Assembly (NCBI RefSeq): GCF_004297405.1
Contig: NZ_SCVC01000006.1
Location: 558,001-622,000 of the forward strand
DNA from: Reyranella sp.
GTDB taxonomy: Bacteria; Pseudomonadota; Alphaproteobacteria; Reyranellales; Reyranellaceae
Reading direction: 5' to 3'
DNA: 64,000 bases
Below the pieces are notes generated by a model. The model was given only the letters and a program-made list of their open reading frames with translations, made no database searches and was not told the DNA's origin. Shown piece after piece: positions 41,804 through 50,613 of this stretch (position 1 is its first letter; each line of letters opens with the position of its first letter). Position numbers and translations under genes: made by a program.

Positions 41804-42279
41804 CGTGCGCCTCCCCTCATGTCGGCAGCCGTTTCCATCACGGCGCGGACGATCTTGTCGTAACCCGTGCAGCGGCAGAGATTGCCGGCCAGCCAGAAGC
41901 GGACCTCGTGCTCGGTCGGATCTGGATTGCGCTCGAGCAGCGACTTCGCCGCCATCAGCACGCCCGGCGTGCAGATGCCGCACTGGAGCGCCGCCATCTC
42001 GAGGAACTTGGTCTGCAGCGGGTGAAGCTCCTCACCCGCCATGCCTTCGATCGTGGCGATCTGCCGGCCCTCGGCCTCGGCCGCGAGCATCAGGCAGGAG
42101 CAGACGAGCCGTCCGTCGAGTGTGATCGAGCAGGCGCCGCAATCACCCGAACCGCAACCCTCCTTGCTGCCGGTGAGACCGAGTGGCCCGCGCAGCACAT
42201 CGAGCATGCTCTGGTCGGCATCGCACAGGAATTCCTGCGGCTCGCCGTTGATGGTGGTGGAAACGTGCAGCTTGGCCAT
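41800..42279 (-). CDS. Molybdenum hydroxylase [2Fe-2S] small subunit
   Basis: 159 residues from ATG 42279. The plant-type ferredoxin cluster (CGSGDCGACSITL with a later C) and the second four-helix cluster (QCGICTPGVL, CRCTGY) are complete. It carries electrons from the molybdenum centre to FAD. It lies between the medium subunit (upstream, 4-nt gap) and the large subunit (downstream, overlapping). Confidence 0.95.
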   Translation of the reverse strand: MAKLHVSTTINGEPQEFLCDADQSMLDVLRGPLGLTGSKEGCGSGDCGACSITLDGRLVCSCLMLAAEAEGRQIATIEGMAGEELHPLQTKFLEMAALQCGICTPGVLMAAKSLLERNPDPTEHEVRFWLAGNLCRCTGYDKIVRAVMETAADMRGGAR

Positions 42280-42283
42280 GTGT

Positions 42284-43153
42284 TCAGTTCCTTCCGGCGC
42301 GCTCGGCGGCAATCGCCGCGGTGCGCTTCAGCAGCACGCCCGCGATCTGGGTGCGGTAAGCAATGGTGCCGCGCTTGTCGTCGATGGGACGGCAGGCGGC
42401 GCGGCAGGCATTGGCGGCCTTGTCGAGTGCCGCTTCGTCCAGCTTCGAACCGATGAGCGCCTTGGCGGCGCCCTCGACCAACAACACGGTCGGTGCGACG
42501 GCGCCCAGGCCGACGCGGGCGGCGGTGCAGACGCCCTTCTCCAGGGTCAGGCTGACTCCACAACCAACGACCGCGATATCCATCTCGGTGCGCGGGATCA
42601 TGCGCAGATAGGCATCGCTCGATCCCTTGGGCCGCGCCGGCAGCGTGAAGCTGACGACGATCTCGCCGGGTTCGAGGTTCAGGCGACCCGGTCCCTTGGG
42701 CACCGCTTCGACGGGCAGCTCTCGCCTGCCCTTCGGCCCCTGGATCGTGACGATGGCGCCGGCTGCGACCATGGCCGGCACGCTGTCGCCCGCCGGCGAA
42801 CCGTTGCAGAGATTGCCGCCTGCCGTGGCGCGTCCCTGGATCTGCGTCGAACCGATCAGGTTCGCGGCCTCCACGACGCCCGGCCAGACCTTCTTGAGCT
42901 TTGGATGCTCACGCAGTATCGCGCCCGATACGCCGGCGCCGACGCGAAAGCCGCCGCCCGCGGTCTCCTCGATGGCGGTCATCTCGCCGATCTTCTTGAT
43001 GTCGATGATGGTGTGCGGCGTCACCGTGCCGGCACGCATCTGCACCAGCAGGTCGGTGCCGCCGGCCAGGATGCGCCCCTTCCCCGAACTGGCGGCGAAG
43101 GCCTGCACTGCCTCGTCGAGCGTCCGCGGTGCCAAATACTGAATATCGGTCAT
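42284..43153 (-). CDS. Molybdenum hydroxylase FAD-binding medium subunit
   Basis: 289 residues. The FAD motifs (AGGTDLLVQMRAG, and ATAGGNLCNGSPAGDSVPAMVA in pieces) are those of the CoxM/XDH medium subunit. A C-terminal CO dehydrogenase flavoprotein domain follows. It is the first gene of the minus-strand unit medium-small-large. The gap upstream to the DUF1428 gene holds a terminator-like hairpin. Confidence 0.94.
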   Translation of the reverse strand: MTDIQYLAPRTLDEAVQAFAASSGKGRILAGGTDLLVQMRAGTVTPHTIIDIKKIGEMTAIEETAGGGFRVGAGVSGAILREHPKLKKVWPGVVEAANLIGSTQIQGRATAGGNLCNGSPAGDSVPAMVAAGAIVTIQGPKGRRELPVEAVPKGPGRLNLEPGEIVVSFTLPARPKGSSDAYLRMIPRTEMDIAVVGCGVSLTLEKGVCTAARVGLGAVAPTVLLVEGAAKALIGSKLDEAALDKAANACRAACRPIDDKRGTIAYRTQIAGVLLKRTAAIAAERAGRN

Positions 43154-43296
43154 GCTGCTGCAGCCCTTTCCATCCCGCGCGCTTGTGCGCGTCGTTGCGT
43201 TCTTGAGGGCAGGCTAAGGCGGGACGTCACCCGACGGCAAGCAGCGTGTGCCTTCGGGTTCCGTTTTGAGCAGCGGTTGGAAGGGTCGGGATGTGA

Positions 43297-43323
43297 AACC
43301 GGGCAGCTTTTGGCTGCCCGGTT
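43297..43323 (-). terminator. Terminator-like hairpin after the DUF1428 gene
   Basis: AACCGGGCAGC (43297-43307) and GCTGCCCGGTT (43313-43323) form an 11-bp perfect stem around a TTTTG loop. On the minus strand it lies 16 nt after the DUF1428 stop, before the hydroxylase operon. It is followed by a short T-containing stretch only. Confidence 0.6.
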
Positions 43324-43339
43324 CCCAACAAAGCTTGTC

Positions 43340-44053
43340 TTAGACGTCGAGGATCGGGGCGAAACCGCCATAGATCATGCGCTTGCCATCGAACGGCATC
43401 GCCCGGCCCTGCATACGGGAATCGGCCATCATCTTCTCCCAGCCGGCGTCGCGTACTGCCTTGGAAGGCCACTCGATCCAGGAATAAACGACCTGCTCGT
43501 CACCAGTTGCCTTCACCGCGCCCTTGAAATCGGTGACCTTGCCGTCAGGCACAGCATCGCCCCAGGCCTCGACGACGCGGACGGCGCCGAATTCCTTGAA
43601 CAGAGCCGCGGTCTTGGTCGCCATATCGCGATAGGCCTCTTTGTTGCCGGCCGGCACTGGCACGAGGCAACCGTCGACGTAACCCGTCTTGCCCGCTGCA
43701 CGCTCGTCGACCAGGGAGGCGAAGCCGCCGTAGATCATGCGCTGGCCGTCGAAGGGCATGTTGCTGCCCATGTCCTTCATGCGCGGGTCGCTCATCATCT
43801 TGGTGTTCGCTGCGTCGTGCGCTTCCTTGCTGGGGAACTCGAGCCAGGAAAAGACGACGACTTCGTCTGGCTTGGCCTTCACCGCTCCCTTGAAATCGGT
43901 GACCTTGCCGTCCGGCACGTCGTCACCCCACGCCTCGACCATACGGGTCGCGCCGAATTCCTTGAACAGGGGCGCCGCTTCAGCAGCGTGCTTGCGATAG
44001 GTCTCCTTGTTGGCCGCGGGGACAGCGACAACGAATCCGCTCACATAAGACAT
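43340..44053 (-). CDS. Tandem DUF1428 protein
   Basis: 237 residues made of two copies of the DUF1428 domain. The shared blocks include FKEFGAxRxVEAWGDxVPDGKVTDFKGAVKA (in pieces), SWxEWPSK-like and MPFDGxRMIYGGFA. DUF1428 proteins are small dimeric alpha-beta barrels of unknown enzyme activity; this one joins two in one chain. It is divergent from a MarR regulator with a palindrome between them, so it is likely a regulated target gene. Confidence 0.88.
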   Translation of the reverse strand: MSYVSGFVVAVPAANKETYRKHAAEAAPLFKEFGATRMVEAWGDDVPDGKVTDFKGAVKAKPDEVVVFSWLEFPSKEAHDAANTKMMSDPRMKDMGSNMPFDGQRMIYGGFASLVDERAAGKTGYVDGCLVPVPAGNKEAYRDMATKTAALFKEFGAVRVVEAWGDAVPDGKVTDFKGAVKATGDEQVVYSWIEWPSKAVRDAGWEKMMADSRMQGRAMPFDGKRMIYGGFAPILDV

Positions 44054-44080
44054 GCTCTACTCCTGCTGTGGGATTGGGTC

Positions 44081-44109
44081 TTGACGTAATAGGTTGATAT
44101 CAACATAAA
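44081..44109 (+). promoter_or_regulatory. marR promoter (-35 TTGACG, -10 CATAAA)
   Basis: TTGACG at 44081-44086 and CATAAA at 44104-44109 are 17 nt apart. The expected start of transcription is near 44116, the A of the marR ATG, so the mRNA may have no leader. The operator palindrome lies within the spacer. Confidence 0.5.
44093..44104. promoter_or_regulatory. Perfect palindrome, likely MarR operator
   Basis: GTTGATATCAAC is a perfect 12-bp palindrome in the divergent gap between the DUF1428 and MarR genes. It sits between the -35 and -10 elements, where a bound dimer would block RNA polymerase. Autoregulation is likely. Confidence 0.65.
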
Positions 44110-44115
44110 TACATC

Positions 44116-44562
44116 ATGTCAAAGTTCGAAACCGTCACCTTCGAGACGACGGAATATGTGCGCGACCACTGCCTGTGCTTGGCGGCTCAGCGCGTGGCCC
44201 GTACCCTGGCGCGCCGTTTCGACGAGGCATTGCGTCTAGTCGGACTGACCAGCGGTCAGTTCTCCCTACTGATGTCGCTCAATCAACCCGCCCCGCCCTC
44301 GATCGGTTCCATCGCAGCATTGCTGGCGATGGACCGCACCACGCTCACAGCAAACCTGAAGCCCCTGGAGCGCCGAGGTCTGGTGAACACCAAGGTGGAT
44401 CCCGCGGACCGCCGAGGTCGTTTGGTGATCTTGACGGCGGCTGGCCGCACGCTGCTGCATGACGCGCTGCCGATCTGGCGGCGCACCCAGGGTGAGATCG
44501 ACGGTCTCCTTACGGGGACCGATGCCGGGATCGTACGTGAGGGGTTGCGCCTTCTGGCTTAG
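44116..44562 (+). CDS. MarR family transcriptional regulator
   Basis: 148 residues. The winged helix-turn-helix motif is in the middle (IGSIAALLAMDRTTLTANLKPLERRGLV, in pieces), followed by the wing DPADRRGRLVILTAAGR and a C-terminal dimer helix. A long N-terminal helix includes cysteines 17 and 19 (DHCLCLAAQR), which could sense oxidation. MarR dimers typically release DNA on binding a phenolic ligand. Its likely target is its own divergent region. Confidence 0.9.
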   Translation: MSKFETVTFETTEYVRDHCLCLAAQRVARTLARRFDEALRLVGLTSGQFSLLMSLNQPAPPSIGSIAALLAMDRTTLTANLKPLERRGLVNTKVDPADRRGRLVILTAAGRTLLHDALPIWRRTQGEIDGLLTGTDAGIVREGLRLLA

Positions 44563-47069
44563 CGCACGCCGTAGCGATTGAATTCGTTACTGATGTTCGG
44601 CTGGATGCCAATAGCCGCTGACATATCGGCAGCACCGGCAGGTCCCTCGTCCTTTTTTGAACGGGCCAGACCACGACCATAGAGAGCACGGGCGCGGTTG
44701 GGATCGAGTTTGAGCGAGGCATCGTACTCGGCGATGGCTTTGGCGTATTGCTGCTGTTTCAGGTAGATCAGGCCGAGATTGTCGTGTGTATACGGATCGT
44801 CTGGCTGCAGCTTCAAGGCCTCGCTGCAGTCAGCCAATGCCGCGTCGAGGTTCTGGCCCATCACCGCCCGCGTAAGACAACGATTGTTGAGCGCCGGTGC
44901 CATCTTCGGATCGAGCTTCAGCGCTTCGTCATAGTCGCTGATGGCCTTGGCATAGTCGCTCTTGCTGAAATAGGCGATGCCGCGATTGAGGAACGGGTTG
45001 GGGTCCTTGGGCCGCAGTCTGATCGCCTGGTTGAGATCGTCGATCGCATGGTTGTAGTCGCCGATGCTGTTGTAGAGCGCGGCGCGGCTGGCATAGATGC
45101 GTGGATTGTTGCTGTCGGTGCGCAGGGCATCGCTGTAGTCGTCGATGGCCCTGGCCACGTCGCCGCGCAGCGCCAATACCTGGGCGCGATAGAGCAGCGC
45201 CGTCGGATTGCCCGGCGAAAGCTTCAAGGCTTCGCCGATATCGGCCAGGGCGCGGGGGAAATCCTTCTTGAGGCCGTAAGCGAACCCCCGCTGTATCAGG
45301 GCATTGATGTCGTCCGGGCTGATCTTGAGGGCACGATCGAAATCGTCGATGGCGTCGTCGACCTTGTTCTTGAAGATCAACGCCATGCCTCGATTGATGT
45401 AGGTCAGTGGCTCCTTGGGCTCGAGCCTGATTGCTTCGGAGTAGTCGGCGATTGCATTGTCGTAGTCGTCGACACGATGGTAAGCGGCGCCACGCTCGAA
45501 ATAGACAGAAGCCACACCAGGAGCGAGCTTGATCGCCCGCTCCAGATCGGCTCTTGCGTCCTTCGGCCGGTCCAGCTTGAGATAGGCCGCGCCGCGACCG
45601 AGATAGGGTCGAGAATCCTTCTCGTTGATCTCCAGCGCAGACTCGAAATCCTTTACGGCAGCCTCATAGTCCTGCTTGTCGATCATCGCCATGCCACGTT
45701 GATAGTAGGCATTGGCGACCTGATCGGCAGTCTGCGCTACTTCGGGATCCGGGGCTGAACCACTCTTGCGGGCCAACCGCAGGATATCGGCGGTCTGCAG
45801 ACCGAGTCGGATTGCTTCGGTGAAATCGGCAATGGCGCGGTCAGCGTCGTTCTTCTGACGCCAGGTCACGCCGCGGTTGATCAGAGCGTTGATTTCTTTC
45901 GGGTTGAGCTTCAGCGCCAGGTCGAAGTCGGCGATCGCTTCGTCGAACTTACCCTTCTTCGTGTAGTAGACGATGCCGCGATTGACGAGCGGGCCCGGAT
46001 CCTTGGGCGTGAGCTCGTGGGCGATCGTATAGTCCTCGAGCGCATGGTCTGCGTCGCCGATACGGTGGTAGGCAATGCCACGCTGCGCATGAGCGAAAGC
46101 CTGGCCAGGCGACAGCTTGATACCCGTGCTGAAGTCGGCAATCGCCGCTTGGACGTCGTTCTTGTACATGTACGACGCACCGCGGCCGACATAAGGCGCC
46201 GCATCCTGCGGGTTGAGACGGATCGATTCGGTGAAGTCGGCAATCGCCTTGTTGTAGTCGGCCTTGTCATACCAGGCCAACCCACGCTGGAAATAGACAA
46301 AGGCACCCTGCAAGGCGATGCGCTTTTTGGTGTCGTCCGTAGTCGGCGCGAGCTGGCTGGTCACCGAATCGGGCACCAGCTTGACTTGCACGGGCTCGAT
46401 CTTGTCGGGCAGCAGCTTGATCGCCGTGGTGAAGTCCTGGATCGCCTTGTCGAGTTCACCCTTTCGGCGATGAACGATGCCACGGTTGACGTAGGCGCTG
46501 ATCTCGCGCTGATTGATCTTGATGGCCGCGTTGAAATCGGCAATCGCGCCTTCGTTGTTGTCCTTCCTGGTGTAGAGGACGACGCCGCGGTTGATCAGCG
46601 GCAGGGTCTCGCGCGGTGCCAGCCGGATCGCGTCGCTATAGTCGAGGATCGCCCGGTCGGCTTCACCGATTGTCTGGTAGACGACACCGCGTTGAATATA
46701 GAGATGCGGGTTGAGCGGCGAAACGGTGATTGCGTCGGTGAAGATCTTAATCGCCTGGCGATAGTCAGCCTTGGAGCGCTTGTCGCTGTCGGGGCCGCTC
46801 TCGGCCAGACCGCGATTGAGGTAGGCCAGTGCCAGCGCGCCCCCGCTCAACGTGCCCTTGGTAATGGCCTCGCTGCAGGCAGCGACCTTCGTGGCAGCGT
46901 CGGCACCTGTCAGGCCGTAGCAGACATCTGCTGGAGAGGGCGTCTTGTTCGCAGCGGCAGGCTGTTGCGGTTGCGGCTTCTGCTGCGCCACCACCGCCGC
47001 ATTGCCGAATACAAGACCGACGGCGCAGGCAGCCAACGCCCACGCCGTTCGATGCGCGAAACCCCACAT
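44559..47069 (-). CDS. Large secreted TPR protein
   Basis: 836 residues from ATG 47069 with a GAGGA site. A signal peptide (ALAACAVGLVFGNAAVVA) is followed by about 20 TPR units of 34 residues, each with an (A)IADYxxAIRLxP-like end (e.g. AIADFTESIRLNPQD, AIDDFDRALKISPDD). TPR arrays form a superhelix that binds peptides. Without another domain it is probably a periplasmic scaffold. An in-frame start 120 nt upstream lacks a better context. Its partner is unknown. Confidence 0.9.
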   Translation of the reverse strand: MWGFAHRTAWALAACAVGLVFGNAAVVAQQKPQPQQPAAANKTPSPADVCYGLTGADAATKVAACSEAITKGTLSGGALALAYLNRGLAESGPDSDKRSKADYRQAIKIFTDAITVSPLNPHLYIQRGVVYQTIGEADRAILDYSDAIRLAPRETLPLINRGVVLYTRKDNNEGAIADFNAAIKINQREISAYVNRGIVHRRKGELDKAIQDFTTAIKLLPDKIEPVQVKLVPDSVTSQLAPTTDDTKKRIALQGAFVYFQRGLAWYDKADYNKAIADFTESIRLNPQDAAPYVGRGASYMYKNDVQAAIADFSTGIKLSPGQAFAHAQRGIAYHRIGDADHALEDYTIAHELTPKDPGPLVNRGIVYYTKKGKFDEAIADFDLALKLNPKEINALINRGVTWRQKNDADRAIADFTEAIRLGLQTADILRLARKSGSAPDPEVAQTADQVANAYYQRGMAMIDKQDYEAAVKDFESALEINEKDSRPYLGRGAAYLKLDRPKDARADLERAIKLAPGVASVYFERGAAYHRVDDYDNAIADYSEAIRLEPKEPLTYINRGMALIFKNKVDDAIDDFDRALKISPDDINALIQRGFAYGLKKDFPRALADIGEALKLSPGNPTALLYRAQVLALRGDVARAIDDYSDALRTDSNNPRIYASRAALYNSIGDYNHAIDDLNQAIRLRPKDPNPFLNRGIAYFSKSDYAKAISDYDEALKLDPKMAPALNNRCLTRAVMGQNLDAALADCSEALKLQPDDPYTHDNLGLIYLKQQQYAKAIAEYDASLKLDPNRARALYGRGLARSKKDEGPAGAADMSAAIGIQPNISNEFNRYGVR

Positions 47070-47254
47070 GATCCATCCTCGTGCCACCGCAGCGCTCCCA
47101 CAGCTCCGCAGTCGATAGGCGAAAATCACCAATAAACCGCCTTTTCGGGCATTTGTATGAGCGTGGCAAGCCATGGCGATCGACAACAAACTGCAGTCGA
47201 CGGCAGCCGGGCGCTTTGGCAGGCTCTCGTCACTTAAAAAAGGGAGGAAATGAA

Positions 47255-48259
47255 ATGACTGAACGAAGGAATGTTATCGGACGTCGTACCCTCATCGGCG
47301 GCATTGCCGGTGGAATGACTGCGGCCGTGTTGGGCGCCCCCGCCATTGTCTCAGCTCAAGGCACCTATCCCAACAAGGCCGTCCGCTACATCAACCCCTT
47401 CCCCGCCGGCGGTGCCACCGACACGCTTTCACGTCTCTTCTGCGCCAAGCTGTCGGAGCTGAGCGGGCAGCAATGGATTGTCGAGAACAGGGGCGGCTCG
47501 GGCGGCAATGTCGGCATGGAGGCGCTGATGCAGTCGCCACCAGACGGCTACACGCTGGGTCTGGGTGGCATTGCCAGCCACGCGATCTCGCCGACGCTCT
47601 ACGCCAAGTTGCCGTTCAATGCGAAGACGGATTTCACTTTCGTCTCGAGGATCTGGCAGCTCCCTAACATGCTGGTCGTCAATCTCGACATACCGGCGAA
47701 GACGGTCGCGGAGCTGATTGCCTTCCTGAAGAAGAACCCCGGCAAGTACTCCTATGGCTCGGCGGGCAACGGAACGACGCTCCATCTCTCCGGCGAACTG
47801 TTCAAGATGATGGCGGGCGTCGACATCCTCCACGTGCCCTACCGTGGCGCGGCACCGGCGATGCAAGATCTTCTGGCCGGCCAGATCCACATGATCTTCG
47901 ACAACATTCCTGGAGCACTGGCCCAGACGCGTCCGGGCAAGGTGCGCCCACTCGGTGTCACGTCCAAAGAGCGCACGCCGGTAGTGCCCGACGTTCCGGC
48001 GATCGCGGAGACATTGCCAGGCTTCGACATCAACTCCTGGACCACGCTGACCGGCCCAGCCAAGCTGCCGCCCGACATCATCGCGCGCCTTTCCGAGCTC
48101 TCGAAGAAGGCACTGGAAAGCGAAGACCTGAAGGCCAAGTTCCTCGACCTGGCCGCTACAGCCACCTGGTCTTCTCCAGCCGACACTGCGGCCTACCGCG
48201 ACTCCGAAGAAGCGCGGCTGGCGCCGATCATCAAGGCATCGGGCGCGCGCGTAGAGTAA
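47255..48259 (+). CDS. Bug family tripartite tricarboxylate transporter receptor
   Basis: 334 residues from ATG 47255, with GGGAGG upstream. A twin-arginine signal (GRRTLIGGIAGG) leads to the Bug fold: YPNKAVRYINPFPAGGATD, then ENRGGSGGNVGME, YGSAGNGTTLHLSGELF and LPGFDINSWTTL. These periplasmic proteins catch carboxylates. No TctA/TctB membrane genes are near, as is common for Bug receptors. The next gene is a ThDP enzyme, so the ligand may feed it. Confidence 0.93.
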   Translation: MTERRNVIGRRTLIGGIAGGMTAAVLGAPAIVSAQGTYPNKAVRYINPFPAGGATDTLSRLFCAKLSELSGQQWIVENRGGSGGNVGMEALMQSPPDGYTLGLGGIASHAISPTLYAKLPFNAKTDFTFVSRIWQLPNMLVVNLDIPAKTVAELIAFLKKNPGKYSYGSAGNGTTLHLSGELFKMMAGVDILHVPYRGAAPAMQDLLAGQIHMIFDNIPGALAQTRPGKVRPLGVTSKERTPVVPDVPAIAETLPGFDINSWTTLTGPAKLPPDIIARLSELSKKALESEDLKAKFLDLAATATWSSPADTAAYRDSEEARLAPIIKASGARVE

Positions 48260-48270
48260 GAAGGGAATAG

Positions 48271-48302
48271 CGTCGATCCTGTCGACGATGACGGGATCGA
48301 CG
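48271..48302 (+). terminator. Possible terminator hairpin after the Bug gene
   Basis: CGTCGATCC (48271-48279) pairs with GGATCGACG (48294-48302) with a 14-nt loop. It lies 12 nt after the receptor stop. No U-run follows, so termination would be partial or Rho-dependent. Confidence 0.35.
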
Positions 48303-48419
48303 AGCCCTCAAAAATCTCCCGGCCCACGGGATCATTTCTCATATGCAGGCGCGGGAAGTAGCCTTCGCGGACATTGAGCGGCATGGTTGCTCCCGCTTCC
48401 ACAAAGGGCGGGCCACTCC

Positions 48420-50057
48420 ATGAAGACACTCTCCACGGCGCAAGCTGTCGTATCGATGCTCGAAGTGAACGGCATCGACACGATCTTCTGCCTGCCCGGC
48501 GTTCAGAACGATGCGTTCTTCGATGCCCTCTACGATCGCACCAATGCCATCCGGCCGATCCACGCCCGCCACGAGCAGGCCTGTGCCTACATGGCGCTGG
48601 GTTATGCCATGGCGACCGGCAAACCTTCCGCTTATGTCGTGGTCCCCGGTCCCGGCTTCCTCAACACCACGGCCGCGCTCTCGACCGCCTATGCGGTCAA
48701 CGCGCCCGTGCTGGCGCTGACCGGCCAGATCCAGCAGTCGATGATTGGGCGCAATGTCGGCTTGCTACACGAGCTGCCGGACCAGCTCGCCATCATGCGC
48801 GGCCTCACCAAGTGGGCTGACCGTATTCCCTCGCCCGCGGCGGCTCCGGGACTGGTCAACGAGGCCTTCCGCCGTCTGCTTTCCGGCCGCCAGCGCCCGG
48901 TGGCGCTCGAGTGCGCGCTCGATACCTGGGCGCGCCGCGCACCGGTCGAGCTGATGGGCACGCCGGCAGCACCCGATCCCTGCCCCGTTGACGAGGAAGC
49001 CGTCGAACGCGCCGCCAAGCTGCTGGGCAGTGCGGAGCGGCCGATGATCGTGGTAGGCGGCGGCGCCCAAGGTGCCGGCAAACACGTGGCCCGCATCGCC
49101 GAAATGCTCGACGCGCCGGTGATGACCGGTCGCATGGGCCAGGGGGTGATCGACGGGCGGCACAAGCTCTCCGTTACAGCGCCAGCCGGCTATCGTTTCT
49201 GGGGCGAGGCCGATGTCGTGCTGGCCGTCGGCACGCGTCTGCAACCGCAGCAGCAGAACTGGGGCGTCGATCCTTCCCTGAAGATCATTCGCATCGACGT
49301 CGACAGCGAGGAACTGGACCGCCAGCACAAGCCAGAGATAGGCATCGTGGGCGACGCCACGGCAACCCTGAAGGCACTGGCCAATCGCCTGGCCGGACAC
49401 AATCGCAAGCGCAACGGACGCGCCGACGAGGTCGCCGAGACGAAGGCGGCGGCGAACAAGACAATCCGTGAGACCTTGTCACCGCAGATCGCTTACCTCG
49501 AGGCATTGCGCAAGGCACTGCCCGAGGACGGCATCCTGGTCGATGAGCTGACGCAGATGGGCTATGCCGCGCGCTTCGCCTACCCGACCTACAAGTCGCG
49601 CACCTTTCTCTCTCCCGGCTACCAGGGGACCTTGGGGTGGGGCTATGCGACCTCACTCGGCGCCAAGGTGGCCAAACCGGATACGCCGGTCGTGTCGATC
49701 AGCGGCGATGGTGGATTCATGTTCACGGCCATGGAAATGGCAACCGCGGCGCAGCACGGGATCGGCGTGGTGGCGGTCGTCTTCAGCGATGGCGCCTACG
49801 GCAATGTGCGACGTATCCAGCAGCAGTCCTTCAATAACCGCACCATCGCCTCGGACCTGCGCAACCCGGACTTCGTGAAGCTCGGCGAGAGTTTCGGCAT
49901 CGACGCGGTGCGCGCCAATTCCCCGGAAGAACTGGGCACTGCCATCGCGCGCGGCATCGCCAAGGGCGGACCGATGCTGATCGACTGCCCGGTCGGCCAG
50001 CTTCCCGATCCGTGGAAACTCATCACCGTGCCGCGCAACCGCCCACGCCGCGCCTGA
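48420..50057 (+). CDS. Thiamine-diphosphate-dependent enzyme (acetolactate-synthase-like)
   Basis: 545 residues from ATG 48420. The catalytic glutamate that activates ThDP is Glu 52 (RHEQACAYMALGYA). The ThDP-binding motif begins GDG at 429-431 (GDGGFMFTAMEMATAAQHGI) and ends at an Asn after about 27 residues. All three ALS-type domains are present in order. It could be acetolactate synthase-like, oxalyl-CoA-like or a benzoylformate-type decarboxylase; the sequence does not tell. The start is preferred over 48387 because of an AGGGCGGG site. Confidence 0.88.
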   Translation: MKTLSTAQAVVSMLEVNGIDTIFCLPGVQNDAFFDALYDRTNAIRPIHARHEQACAYMALGYAMATGKPSAYVVVPGPGFLNTTAALSTAYAVNAPVLALTGQIQQSMIGRNVGLLHELPDQLAIMRGLTKWADRIPSPAAAPGLVNEAFRRLLSGRQRPVALECALDTWARRAPVELMGTPAAPDPCPVDEEAVERAAKLLGSAERPMIVVGGGAQGAGKHVARIAEMLDAPVMTGRMGQGVIDGRHKLSVTAPAGYRFWGEADVVLAVGTRLQPQQQNWGVDPSLKIIRIDVDSEELDRQHKPEIGIVGDATATLKALANRLAGHNRKRNGRADEVAETKAAANKTIRETLSPQIAYLEALRKALPEDGILVDELTQMGYAARFAYPTYKSRTFLSPGYQGTLGWGYATSLGAKVAKPDTPVVSISGDGGFMFTAMEMATAAQHGIGVVAVVFSDGAYGNVRRIQQQSFNNRTIASDLRNPDFVKLGESFGIDAVRANSPEELGTAIARGIAKGGPMLIDCPVGQLPDPWKLITVPRNRPRRA

Positions 50058-50058
50058 G

Positions 50059-50598
50059 TCAGTCGACGCGGCCCTTGCGCAGGATATCGGCCAACAGCTG
50101 CTCGGCGTGAGCCTGGTTGGCGATGCGCTTGGAAGTGAAGCGCTGGTCGCCTGCCGGGGCGATGCCCAGCAGATGGCCCGCCAAACAGGCCGGCAGCGGC
50201 GGCGGCTCGATGTCCTCCTCCGGCATCTCGACTTCGGCCATCGCAAAGTAGGTCGAGCCGTCGTCGCGCCTGAAGAAGTCGATATCCCAGTGAAATCGAC
50301 CCTCCCCCCAGGAGTACCGGACCTTCTGCAGGCTCTCGATGCGTTGGGTCCACAGCCGTGCGAAATCGACAGCACTGAGGCCGGTCTCGATCTCGACCAC
50401 CTGGCCATCGATCATGCGTTTGTAGGTGAAGACGTGGTCGGTCTTGCCGTCTGCCTCGATCGAGCGGATGCGCAGGCCCGGCGCATCGAGATAGGCTTGG
50501 CGCAGGAAGTTGCGTGAGACGCCCGGCCGGCCGGCCAACTGAGCTTCGAGCTTACCGTCATCCTTCAGGACAAATTTGCGCTCGTTCTCGATCGGCAT
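50059..50598 (-). CDS. CYTH domain protein (triphosphate tunnel)
   Basis: 179 residues from ATG 50598. The ExExK opening (IENERKF) and charged strands (TYKRMIDGQVVEIETGLS, WDIDFFRRD, YFAMAEVEMPEE) are those of CYTH proteins, which act on triphosphates or tRNA-linked nucleotides. It is convergent with the ThDP gene (1-nt gap) and divergent from the PLP enzyme with only 15 bp between start codons. Confidence 0.85.
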   Translation of the reverse strand: MPIENERKFVLKDDGKLEAQLAGRPGVSRNFLRQAYLDAPGLRIRSIEADGKTDHVFTYKRMIDGQVVEIETGLSAVDFARLWTQRIESLQKVRYSWGEGRFHWDIDFFRRDDGSTYFAMAEVEMPEEDIEPPPLPACLAGHLLGIAPAGDQRFTSKRIANQAHAEQLLADILRKGRVD

Positions 50599-50613
50599 GC
50601 TAGGTTCGTTCCC

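Noticed and set aside
39365..41863. A plus-strand open frame of 832 codons opposite the hydroxylase large subunit
   Set aside because: It is the antisense shadow of a GC-rich gene. It has no family motifs, while the minus strand encodes a clear molybdenum hydroxylase.
42041..44089. A plus-strand open frame of 682 codons across the hydroxylase medium subunit and DUF1428 gene
   Set aside because: Both minus-strand genes are certain, and the antisense frame has no recognised domain.
44559..47069. A CRISPR-like or tandem DNA repeat
   Set aside because: The repetition is protein-level (TPR units of 34 residues) in one open frame. No short identical repeats with spacers are present here or elsewhere in the window.
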